A stretch of 64,000 nt of DNA from Streptomyces marispadix (GTDB lineage: Bacteria; Actinomycetota; Actinomycetes; Streptomycetales; Streptomycetaceae): contig NZ_JAKWJU010000002.1 in assembly GCF_022524345.1 (NCBI RefSeq), positions 4,130,501 through 4,194,500 on the forward strand, given 5' to 3'. Numbering within the stretch: position 1 is the stretch's first letter; the number at the start of each line of letters is the position of its first letter. The notes beneath the pieces were generated by a model. That model did not search any database, was not told where the DNA came from, and worked only from the letters and a program-made list of their open reading frames with translations. Of the stretch, positions 57,454 to 64,000 are shown in pieces. The position numbers were made by a program, and so were the translations under genes.

Positions 57454-57509
57454 CGGTGACCCCGTACACGCGGTGAGCCCGTACACGCGGTGACCCGTCC
57501 CCGTACACG
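57454..57509. repeat. 17-bp tandem repeat CGGTGAnCCCGTACACG
   Basis: Two adjacent copies (57454-57470 and 57471-57487) differ at one base. A third copy (57488-57509) carries a five-base insertion, and an upstream relic (GCGAGCCCGTACAGCAGTG) begins near 57423. Confidence 0.85.
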
Positions 57510-57578
57510 CCGTGAGGCGGGGTCCGGCCGGGGGCGACGTTTGCCTCCCGGGCCGCGGCCCCGCCTCACTGACAAGAT

Positions 57579-57669
57579 CTGTTAGCTGTTATCTGTCCGC
57601 TGTCATCCGTCCGCTGTCATCCGACATCCGTCAACTGACATCTGTCGTCTGCCATCCGTCAATTGCCAA
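57579..57669. repeat. Degenerate heptanucleotide array, 13 units
   Basis: The sequence can be cut into 13 consecutive 7-base units (CTGTTAG, CTGTTAT, CTGTCCG, CTGTCAT, CCGTCCG, CTGTCAT, CCGACAT and so on) with consensus CTGTCAT and no phase slip. Confidence 0.88.
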
Positions 57670-57726
57670 CTGGCGCGGTGCCGCAGCCGACCTCGGCGCG
57701 CACCGTCACACGCTGCCGACGGCTAT

Positions 57727-57775
57727 CTGTCACCTGTCACCTGTCATCTGTCATCTGTCATCCGACATCTGCCAA
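57727..57775. repeat. Second heptanucleotide array, 7 units
   Basis: CTGTCAC twice, CTGTCAT three times, CCGACAT and CTGCCAA follow one another in perfect 7-base phase, with the same consensus as the array at 57579-57669. About 57 bases of ordinary GC-rich sequence separate the arrays. Confidence 0.9.
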
Positions 57776-57843
57776 AAGCCACCCGCCACCCGCCCGCTGC
57801 CCGCCGCCGACCGGCTCACCCACCAGCCGCGACGACTCCGACC

Positions 57844-58389
57844 TCAGCCGAAGATGTGCCTGCCCTTGCGCCGTCGCCGCTTGGAGTAGGCCATGTCCAG
57901 GGAGAGCACCGAAGCGCCCGCGAAGATCAGCGGGACCCAGGCCATCATGTACGGCAGGTCGTTGCCGTAGTAGTAGGGGTCGTTCTGCCAGCTGACCGTG
58001 AGCCACAGGCTCAGCGAGATCAGCATGCCGCCGAGAGCGGCCAGCCGCGTCCAGAGACCCACCAACGCGCCCAGGCCCGCGGCGATTTCACCGGCGGCGA
58101 TGGCGATGCCGAACGCCTTGGGATCGTTCTGCGCCAGTTCGATCATGGCCGGGATCGCCGCGGCGTCGTGCGACGACTCCAGGACGGTGGCGAGCGAGTC
58201 GCCGCCCTTGCCGGAGAGGAACTCCTTGTTGAGGACGAGCTTGTCGAGACCCGCGTAGATGAACGTGATGCCGAGGAAGAGGCGGAGGGGGAGCAGCGCG
58301 TATTTCGACGCCCTGGCTCTCAGACTGCCGGGGGGACCGCTGACCGGCACGTCGCCGCCGATCGTCCTGGTTTGATCCGCCAGAGACAT
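57844..58389 (-). CDS. DoxX-family membrane protein
   Basis: The 181-residue protein has a short N-terminal cytosolic part and then four membrane helices (YALLPLRLFLGITFIYAGLDKL; AFGIAIAAGEIAAGLGALVGLW; AALGGMLISLSLWLTVSW; MMAWVPLIFAGASVLSL). The first-helix signature FxGxxFxxAGxxK is typical of DoxX. A long loop (EFLSGKGGDSLATVLESSHDAAAIP) lies between helices 1 and 2. DoxX proteins associate with redox and thiol-stress systems in mycobacteria. The ATG at 58389 has AAGGTGGGA upstream. Confidence 0.88.
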   Translation of the reverse strand: MSLADQTRTIGGDVPVSGPPGSLRARASKYALLPLRLFLGITFIYAGLDKLVLNKEFLSGKGGDSLATVLESSHDAAAIPAMIELAQNDPKAFGIAIAAGEIAAGLGALVGLWTRLAALGGMLISLSLWLTVSWQNDPYYYGNDLPYMMAWVPLIFAGASVLSLDMAYSKRRRRKGRHIFG

Positions 58390-58606
58390 GACACGTCCCA
58401 CCTTCCGTAGTTGCCGCCTCTGCCGCATGTACGTTCGGCTCGGCTGGAGTCGGGTCGCTACGGTACGCGGCCATGGCCGCACGTACACCCCGTCTGAACG
58501 ATCTAAGTCACAGTCCGCGTGGCCAAGACCGCCCAGCCGAGGGCGCATTCGTCACATAGGGGGCGAACCCGCCGGACGCGGGTGCCTACGGGCGTGCCAG
58601 CGGGCG

Positions 58607-60052
58607 TCAGTCGGCGACGTCGATCGGGTAGCGGTTGGTCTCGACGCCGGCCGCGGTGACGACCTGGACGTCGACCCGCCCCGGTTCGACCTCCACCGGG
58701 ACCGGCACGGTGAGCGTCGCGTCCGTCGGGTTGGAGAAGCCGCCGGACGCCGGGATCAGCGGTACCGGTACATGCACGGCGCCGACGCGGACCACCATCC
58801 GGGAGAGCCGGTCCGGGGCGCCCGCCCCCGGGGGTACGAAGCCCGCGCCGCGGATCTCGATGTCGTCGCCCGTACGGATGGGCGCGTGCAGATCGCCGAT
58901 CTCCCGTGCCCTCACGACCGACAGCACCACGGGACGGCCGCCCTCGGCGTACTTGCCCGTGAGATACGTGGCCGCCGAGATCACCACCAGCAGCGCCAGG
59001 CCCCAGGGCAGATCGGGCAGTTGGTCCGGCTGCCGCGCGAGGCGCACGGCGGCGAACACCACGGCTACACCGCTGACGAGCACGTACTGCACGTCGCAGA
59101 AGGAGCCGCGCCCGGCGTCGTCGGTGAGCAGGTCGGAGGCGCGCGGCCGGTCGGCCCGTACCTTCTGGAGGCGCTGGTGCTGCACGCGCACCGTGACGGT
59201 GCGGCTGACGAAGACCGCGATGGCGCAGCTCAGTGCGAGCACTGTCAACAGCCCGGCGCCCTTTGAGAGTTCGAGCCCCTCGATGAGGTCGCGGCGCTCG
59301 TCGCTGCCGGAGCGGCCCGCGAGTTCGAGGGCGAGCACGAGTACGTCGTAGACGGCGAGCACGACCCAGGCGCCCGCGACCGTGCGGGAGGTGGAGAGCC
59401 TGTTGTCCTCGCCGATGAGGGGGGCGAGGGCACCGCCGCGTGCACGGTGCAGATGTGCCGCGAGCGAGACGACGCCCGCGGCGGCCACGGCGGCGATCAG
59501 CGCCGCGGTGCGCGCGACCGTCCAGCCCACGAAGAGCGCCGTGAGCAACTGGCCGACGAGGAGGGCCCCGACGGCCGCCCAGGTGGCGGTGACGGTGTGC
59601 CGCCACAGTGAGGCGAGGCGCATCGCGCCTTCCTCGCGGGCACGTTCGGAGACCGTACGTGCGGCGCGTGTCAACTCGTCGGAGACCCACTGGCGCGAGG
59701 CGCCCGACGAGTGGGCGAGGGCGGCGGGAAGCCCCTCGCCCGCGGCGAGTTCGGCGCGGCGCCGGTGGAACTCCTCCAGTGCCTGCCGATGGCCCTCGCG
59801 CGCACCGATCGGGCAGTCGCCGCAGGTGCAGCCGCTGGAGTGGGCTCCGGAGCTGCGACCGGAGTCCTCGCCGGAGTGCGAGCGTGAGCGGGAGCCCGGC
59901 CGTGCGCTGGAGCGGGTACTCGGGCGGGCGGATGAACGGGCGCCCGGGGCGGCGGACTTCTGCACCGGCACGGTCTCCTCGTTCGTACCGCTCTCGCCGT
60001 CGCCCTTGCCGCCGTCGCCGCTCGTGCCGTCCCGCGCAGTGTCCACGGCCAC
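58607..60052 (-). CDS. Multi-pass membrane protein with C-terminal IPT/TIG-like domain
   Basis: The 481-residue protein starts at GTG 60052. A Ser/Arg-rich N-terminus contains a cysteine pair cluster (SSGCTCGDCPIGAREGHRQALEEFHRRR, quoted in part). The centre has about six membrane segments (AAVGALLVGQLLTALFVGW; AALIAAVAAAGVVSLAAHL; WVVLAVYDVLVLALEL; LLTVLALSCAIAVFV; LVSGVAVVFAAVRLA; LALLVVISAATYLTG). The C-terminal domain (about 385-481; GDDIEIRGAGFVPPGA... LTVPVPVEVEPGRVDVQVVTAAG) resembles an IPT/TIG immunoglobulin-like fold. The function is unknown. Confidence 0.72.
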   Translation of the reverse strand: MAVDTARDGTSGDGGKGDGESGTNEETVPVQKSAAPGARSSARPSTRSSARPGSRSRSHSGEDSGRSSGAHSSGCTCGDCPIGAREGHRQALEEFHRRRAELAAGEGLPAALAHSSGASRQWVSDELTRAARTVSERAREEGAMRLASLWRHTVTATWAAVGALLVGQLLTALFVGWTVARTAALIAAVAAAGVVSLAAHLHRARGGALAPLIGEDNRLSTSRTVAGAWVVLAVYDVLVLALELAGRSGSDERRDLIEGLELSKGAGLLTVLALSCAIAVFVSRTVTVRVQHQRLQKVRADRPRASDLLTDDAGRGSFCDVQYVLVSGVAVVFAAVRLARQPDQLPDLPWGLALLVVISAATYLTGKYAEGGRPVVLSVVRAREIGDLHAPIRTGDDIEIRGAGFVPPGAGAPDRLSRMVVRVGAVHVPVPLIPASGGFSNPTDATLTVPVPVEVEPGRVDVQVVTAAGVETNRYPIDVAD

Positions 60053-60415
60053 TTGCAACCCGCCTTTCAAACACCGTTCGTGAAAGGCGCATTGTGCCCT
60101 ACGTGAACGGGGGTCGCGGCGGCAGGTCGGCCTTCGGCCGCCCTTCGTCACCCGGCTGTGTGAGAAGAAAGTGTGGCTGGTGGACGAAGGGTGGCGACCG
60201 GGGGGCCTGTGTGATCCGCATGCCTCCCTCGCGGTCGGCCGCACCCTTCGCTTCGCCTCGACTGCCGTACGCAGGCTCGCAGTTGGAGCAGCAGCGATAC
60301 GTCAGTCGGGACCGATCGGGGGCGGCCGAGCAGGGCGGAGATTGTCCTGAATCGTGGTTCTTACGGGCTGAGCCCGGACGTTAGCGTGCGCGGGACGTCG
60401 ACAGGGGGGAAGACC
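60053..60415. other. Divergent intergenic region upstream of the P450 gene
   Basis: No gene is supported. It probably holds promoters for both flanking genes. No clear hexamers or operators were seen. The P450 ribosome-binding site (AGGGGGGAAGACC) lies at its right end. Confidence 0.4.
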
Positions 60416-61621
60416 ATGACGGCCGACGGCATCGTCGAACTGACCCGGCTCAGCCCGGACTTCGTACGCGACCCCTACCCCGTGTACTCGGCCCTGCGTG
60501 CCGAGGCGCCCGTACACCACGTTCGGAGTCCGAACGGCGACGAGCTGTGGCTGGTCGTGGGACATGAAGCGTCGCGCAGGGCCTTCACCGATCCGCGGAT
60601 CAGCCGGGCCTGGCTCAAGCACGGAAGCGAAGAACAGGTCACACAGGCCGACGCTTCGCAGGTCGTGCACCGGCACATGCTGATGACCGATCCGCCCGAC
60701 CACACCCGGCTGCGGCGGTTGGTGGCGGGGGAGTTCACACCGCGCCGCATCGCCCGGCTCGCGCCGAGGATCCAGCAGATCACCGACGAGCTGCTGGACG
60801 CCATGACGGCGGGAGACAAGCGCGAGGCCGACCTCATCGACTGCCTGGCCTTCCCGCTGCCGATGACGGTCATCTGCGAACTGCTCGGCGTGCCCGAGCT
60901 GGACCGCACCGTCTTCCGCGGCTGGTCGAACGCGATCGTTGCGCGCACCGATCCCGAGGAGATGAAGCGCGCTTACGACGAGATGCCCGTCTATCTCGAC
61001 GAACTGATCGAGGCCAAGCGGGCCGATCCGGGCGAGGACATGCTCAGCAAGCTGATCCACACCGTGGACGAGGACGGCGACCGGCTCTCCGCCGACGAAC
61101 TCGTCGGCATGTCGGTGCTGTTGCTCGTCGCCGGTCATGAGACGACGGTCAACCTGATCGGCAACGGCATGCGCGCCCTCTTCTCCCACCCGGACCAACT
61201 CGCCGATCTCCGCGCCGACTTCGGTCTGATGGACGGGGCCGTCGAGGAGATGCTGCGCTACGACGGGCCGGTCGAGACGTGCACCGAGCGGCTCGCCGTC
61301 GAGGACGTGGAGATGGACGGGGTGACAATCCCCGCGGGTTCGACCGTCCTCATCGCCATGGCCGACGCCGACCGCGACCCCGAGCGCTTCGACGATCCCG
61401 ACCGCTTCGACATCCGCCGGGACGCACGCGGCCACATCGCCTTCGGGCACGGGCTGCACTACTGCCTGGGCGCGCCGCTGGCCCGGCTGGAGGGGCGTAT
61501 CGCGATCCGCTCGCTGCTGGAGCGCTGCCCCGGCATCACGTGCGACGCGGACGAGGCCACGCTGCCGTGGATGCCGGGAATGCTGATCAGGGGGGTCAAG
61601 CGGCTGCCGGTCCGCTGGTGA
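60416..61621 (+). CDS. Cytochrome P450 (CYP105/107-like)
   Basis: The 401-residue soluble bacterial P450 has HMLMTDPPDHTRLRRLVAGEFTPRR (C-helix), the oxygen-activating I-helix LLLVAGHETTVNLIGNG, the K-helix ExxR in VEEMLRYDG, the TERLAVEDVEMDGVTIPAG segment and the heme loop FGHGLHYCLGAPLARLEG with Cys350. No ferredoxin or ferredoxin reductase gene lies nearby, and there is no biosynthetic cluster around it, so the electron donor and substrate are unknown. Confidence 0.94.
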   Translation: MTADGIVELTRLSPDFVRDPYPVYSALRAEAPVHHVRSPNGDELWLVVGHEASRRAFTDPRISRAWLKHGSEEQVTQADASQVVHRHMLMTDPPDHTRLRRLVAGEFTPRRIARLAPRIQQITDELLDAMTAGDKREADLIDCLAFPLPMTVICELLGVPELDRTVFRGWSNAIVARTDPEEMKRAYDEMPVYLDELIEAKRADPGEDMLSKLIHTVDEDGDRLSADELVGMSVLLLVAGHETTVNLIGNGMRALFSHPDQLADLRADFGLMDGAVEEMLRYDGPVETCTERLAVEDVEMDGVTIPAGSTVLIAMADADRDPERFDDPDRFDIRRDARGHIAFGHGLHYCLGAPLARLEGRIAIRSLLERCPGITCDADEATLPWMPGMLIRGVKRLPVRW

Positions 61622-61712
61622 CCGACAGTCCCCCGCCGACCGGTCGCCGGGGGCCGCCTCGGGCACGGGCCCCGGGCCCGGCGCGCGTCGCCCCCGTCGC
61701 TAGGCTCCGGCC

Positions 61713-62066
61713 ATGGACGTACTCATAAATGTCTTCGTCGGGCTCCACGTCATCGGCATCGCGGCCCTGCTGGGCGGCTTCTTCTTCCAGATGAAGGCGA
61801 TGCGTACGAACGAGGCCCGGTTCGTCCCCGGCATGCTGCACGGCGCGCTCACCATGCTGCTGACCGGCATGGTCCTCGTCGGCCTCAACCAGGCCGCGAA
61901 CGACCCGGTGAACAACGTAAAGATCGGCCTCAAGCTCGCGCTGCTCGTGGTGATCCTCGGGCTGGTGTATGTGAAGAGGGACGAGGAGAAAGTGCCCTCG
62001 TCCCTCTTCGGCACGGTCGGCGCGCTGACGGTGGCGAACATCTTCGTCGCCGTCCTGTGGACGTGA
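61713..62066 (+). CDS. Small four-helix integral membrane protein
   Basis: The 117-residue product has four hydrophobic segments (VLINVFVGLHVIGIAALLGGFFF; MLHGALTMLLTGMVLVGLN; VKIGLKLALLVVILGLVYV; LFGTVGALTVANIFVAVLW). His12 and His43 are in membrane segments and could be heme ligands, but no family was recognised with certainty. Confidence 0.7.
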   Translation: MDVLINVFVGLHVIGIAALLGGFFFQMKAMRTNEARFVPGMLHGALTMLLTGMVLVGLNQAANDPVNNVKIGLKLALLVVILGLVYVKRDEEKVPSSLFGTVGALTVANIFVAVLWT

Positions 62067-62307
62067 CGACGAAGCCTGCAAGTCGCCTTCGCCTGCGGAG
62101 GGTTGAGCCGCCGTGCCCGCCCTGCCCCCGGGCCCGGCACTGCTCGGTCTCCGGAGTCCCGCTGCTGCCCGGCCCCTCGTCGGGCCCTCGACCGGGCTCC
62201 GGTCAGGCCCTCACCGGGCCCTGACCAAGCCCTGACAGAGCCCTGAACGGGCCCTGGCCGGGCGGTGATCCGGGCCCGGCCGCAGGGCCGCCGGGCCCGC
62301 GGACGGC

Positions 62308-63405
62308 TCAGCCCGGCCGCACCGCCGAGTGGTACGGCATGTAGCTGACGTCCTCGTACGTCACGTCCGCGCCGGGCTTCGGCGCGTGGATCATCTGCCC
62401 GCCGCCCACGTAGATGCCGACGTGGCTGATGTCGTCGTAGAAGAAGACCAGATCGCCCGGCTTCATCTCGGACTTGGCGACCTTCGTGCCGACCTTGACC
62501 TGGTCCCAGGTCGTACGGGGCAGCGAGATGCCCGCGGCCTTCCACGCGCCCTGGGTCAGCCCGGAGCAGTCGAAGGAGTTCGGGCCGGTGGCTCCCCACA
62601 CATACGGCTTGCCGAGCTGGGCCTTGGCGTAGGCGAGCACCTTCTCCACCTGCGAGGACTGCGAACCGCCCGGCTGGGAGCCGTCGCCCTTCTCGGCCTC
62701 GCGGCGCGCCTCTTCGGCCCGTTCGGCGGCCTTGCGCGCCGCCTCCTGCTTCCTCTTCTCGATCTTCGCCAGGCGCGCCTTCTCCTCCGCCGTCAGCTTC
62801 GACAGCAGCTTGCGTGCCTCGGCGAGCTTGTCCTGCACTTCCTGCTTGTTCTTCTTCAGCGCCTTCTGCGACGCGGCGAGCGAGGCCAGCTCCTCGGTGG
62901 CGTGCTCACGCTTGCTCTGCGCCGCCTTCCGCTGCTTCTCGAAGTCGGTGACGGCCTCCTTCTGACGGCCGGTCATCCGGTCGAGCATGTGCGACTGCTG
63001 GAAGAACTGCTGCGGGTCCTCGGTCAGCAGGAGGGTCGCCGTCTGGGACATGCCGCCGGTCCGGTACTGGGCCGTGGCGTAGTTGCCGAGCGTGCGGCGC
63101 GCGTCGTTGAGCTTCGCGGTCCGCTCGGCGGCCTCGTCGAGGGATCTGTCCGCCTTCTTGCGCTGGGCGTCCGTCTTCTCCTTGGCCTCGTTGTACTTCT
63201 GCGTCGAGGTCTCGGCCTGCTGGTAGAGCTTGTCGACCTTCTTCTTGACCTCGGAGATCGACGGCTTGCCGTCGTCCGGTGCGGCCTGGGCGCTCTGGGA
63301 GAGCAGGGAGACGGAGGCGAGTGCGGCGGTGGTGACACCGATGACACCGCGCTTCTTAGAGGCGGACTTCAGTATCCGGGTGCGCGGCTTGCGATGGGAC
63401 GCCAA
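62308..63405 (-). CDS. Secreted NlpC/P60 peptidoglycan endopeptidase
   Basis: The 365-residue protein starts at TTG 63405 (ASHRKPRTRILKS), with GGAAGGAG nine bases upstream and no in-frame ATG or GTG near. A signal peptide (GVIGVTTAALASVSLLSQSAQA, cleavage near residue 41) is followed by a long coiled coil (about 50-235, Lys/Glu/Ala/Gln-rich). The catalytic domain has Cys280 in NSFDCSGLTQGAWKAAG, a His in SHVGIYVGGGQMIHA and the SLPRTTWDQ segment. It probably cleaves peptide stems of peptidoglycan. A probable c-di-AMP riboswitch precedes it. Confidence 0.93.
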   Translation of the reverse strand: MASHRKPRTRILKSASKKRGVIGVTTAALASVSLLSQSAQAAPDDGKPSISEVKKKVDKLYQQAETSTQKYNEAKEKTDAQRKKADRSLDEAAERTAKLNDARRTLGNYATAQYRTGGMSQTATLLLTEDPQQFFQQSHMLDRMTGRQKEAVTDFEKQRKAAQSKREHATEELASLAASQKALKKNKQEVQDKLAEARKLLSKLTAEEKARLAKIEKRKQEAARKAAERAEEARREAEKGDGSQPGGSQSSQVEKVLAYAKAQLGKPYVWGATGPNSFDCSGLTQGAWKAAGISLPRTTWDQVKVGTKVAKSEMKPGDLVFFYDDISHVGIYVGGGQMIHAPKPGADVTYEDVSYMPYHSAVRPG

Positions 63406-63422
63406 GACCGGCAACTCCTTCC

Positions 63423-63590
63423 GTGAACCGCCTACCGGGTTAGCTGACGGGTTCGGGCTCTCGGAAGGCGGCCCTACGGGTCGTGCGCGGTGCTTCCGCG
63501 GTGCGACTTCCCGATTCACCCCGGGTGCGTACGCGGTCTCACGTTCTCCGCTGCACGCGGTGGGTCCCCGGCTCCGGCGAAGCGCTCCTG
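63423..63590 (-). promoter_or_regulatory. Probable ydaO-yuaA (c-di-AMP) riboswitch upstream of the NlpC/P60 gene
   Basis: Read on the minus strand, the leader has the conserved ydaO blocks in order: CGCCGGAGCCGGGGACCC (near 63580), CCGGGGTGAATCGGG (near 63520), and CCGAACCCGTCAGCTAACC followed by CGGTAGGCGG (63425-63460). The last block ends just before the ribosome-binding site GGAAGGAG. Streptomyces cell-wall hydrolase genes such as rpfA are known to use this riboswitch class, with c-di-AMP lowering expression. Confidence 0.8.
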
Positions 63591-63798
63591 GGAGGCCCGT
63601 CGGACGTCCGTCGGATTCGGCGGAGGCGGCCCGTGCCGACGCTTTCGCCGGACATTGGTGCGGACCGCCTGGCACGGCACCGTAGCGAGATGTGGGGCGT
63701 CTGTGAAGGCCGATAGGTGATACGTCCGATATCTGTTCGTTATCCCGTGCGGGACGTGGCCGTGCGGTGTCGGAGCGGCAATCTAGACTCGTTCGACG
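63591..63798. other. Divergent promoter region between the riboswitch and pcrA
   Basis: No gene is supported. The part from 63710 to 63750 is relatively AT-rich (GATATCTGTTCGTTATCCCG) and probably holds the pcrA promoter, but the hexamers are not clear enough to assign. Confidence 0.4.
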
Positions 63799-64000
63799 AT
63801 GAGCAGCCTCTTCGACGACGAGTTCCTGGCAAGCCTCGCGCCCGTGCGCGCGCAGGACGGTTCCGCGTCCGTGGAGGGCCCAACGGGCCCCGGCGGAGCG
63901 GGGATCGGGCCCGACGACGGCCCTGCGGCCGGCCCCGCGGGCGCCGGCGGCTCGTCCTCGCATCACAGGGGAGGCACGCCCCGTACGGTCGTCGATCCGG
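63799..64000 (+). CDS. pcrA: ATP-dependent DNA helicase PcrA/UvrD, N-terminal part (runs off window)
   Basis: Only 67 codons are present, before any helicase motif. They read MSSLFDDEFLASLAP followed by a Gly/Ala/Pro/Asp-rich region ending near TPRTVVDP. This is the known N-terminal extension of streptomycete PcrA (starting MSSLFDD), which precedes the helicase core. The position next to an NlpC/P60 gene also fits. Confidence 0.75.
   Translation, partial: MSSLFDDEFLASLAPVRAQDGSASVEGPTGPGGAGIGPDDGPAAGPAGAGGSSSHHRGGTPRTVVDP

Noticed and set aside
57579..57775. A possible CRISPR array
   Set aside because: The repeats are contiguous 7-base units without spacers, and no cas genes are present.

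Overview
The window reads as a piece of a Streptomyces (or very close streptomycete) chromosome. The DNA is very GC-rich with strong third-position GC, GTG starts are common, and the gene order is the conserved core block: rplM-rpsI, glmM, coaA, acpS, alr, tsaE/tsaB/rimI/tsaD, groES-groEL1, whiD, bldM, shbA, guaB, guaA and pcrA. WhiD, BldM and ShbA are Streptomyces developmental or sigma-factor genes, which makes the genus assignment firm. No prophage, insertion sequence, CRISPR array, rRNA or tRNA was seen.

Layout. (1) 1-6.6 kb: end of a membrane protein, ribosomal proteins L13 and S9 with a strong terminator, glmM, the convergent pantothenate kinase gene coaA, a small unknown gene, a GlmS-like protein reduced to its glutaminase domain, and acpS. 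(2) 6.7-18.1 kb: NAD(P)HX repair enzyme, alanine racemase, an alpha/beta hydrolase, the t6A machinery (tsaE, tsaB, tsaD) with rimI, and two small conserved genes. An L,D-transpeptidase-like remnant and a DUF2993 lipid-binding protein are inserted. (3) 18.2-23.3 kb: a THUMP-like methyltransferase, groES-groEL under two CIRCE operators, a short-chain dehydrogenase and a MOSC protein. (4) 23.5-31.8 kb: divergent whiD and bldM, shbA, guaB, guaB3, an unusual nucleotide-sugar dehydrogenase and glpD. (5) 32.2-42.2 kb: an active serine/threonine kinase, a giant pseudokinase with a related extracellular domain, an aldehyde dehydrogenase and a GMC oxidoreductase. (6) 42.8-52.3 kb: chorismate mutase, guaA, a secreted I36-type inhibitor, a LysR regulator, a DinB-like protein and small membrane proteins. 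It also holds a sigma-like/zinc-anti-sigma/LamG fusion. (7) 52.7-57.4 kb: a PspC-domain histidine kinase and LuxR-type regulator divergent from a PspC/LiaF-like membrane protein pair. (8) 57.4-64 kb: heptanucleotide repeat tracts, a DoxX protein, membrane proteins, a cytochrome P450, and an NlpC/P60 hydrolase under a probable c-di-AMP (ydaO) riboswitch. The window ends in the start of pcrA.

Points that deserve most attention are: the glutaminase-only GlmS relative coupled to acpS; the sigma/anti-sigma/lectin fusion; the pseudokinase with a roughly 400-residue insertion in its activation segment; a nucleotide-sugar dehydrogenase lacking its catalytic cysteine; the probable ydaO riboswitch; and 7-bp periodic intergenic repeats. 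Three otherwise well-conserved genes (coaA, the THUMP-like methyltransferase and a Pro-rich membrane protein) each show what looks like a single-base frameshift, so indel errors in the assembly must be considered before any are called pseudogenes.
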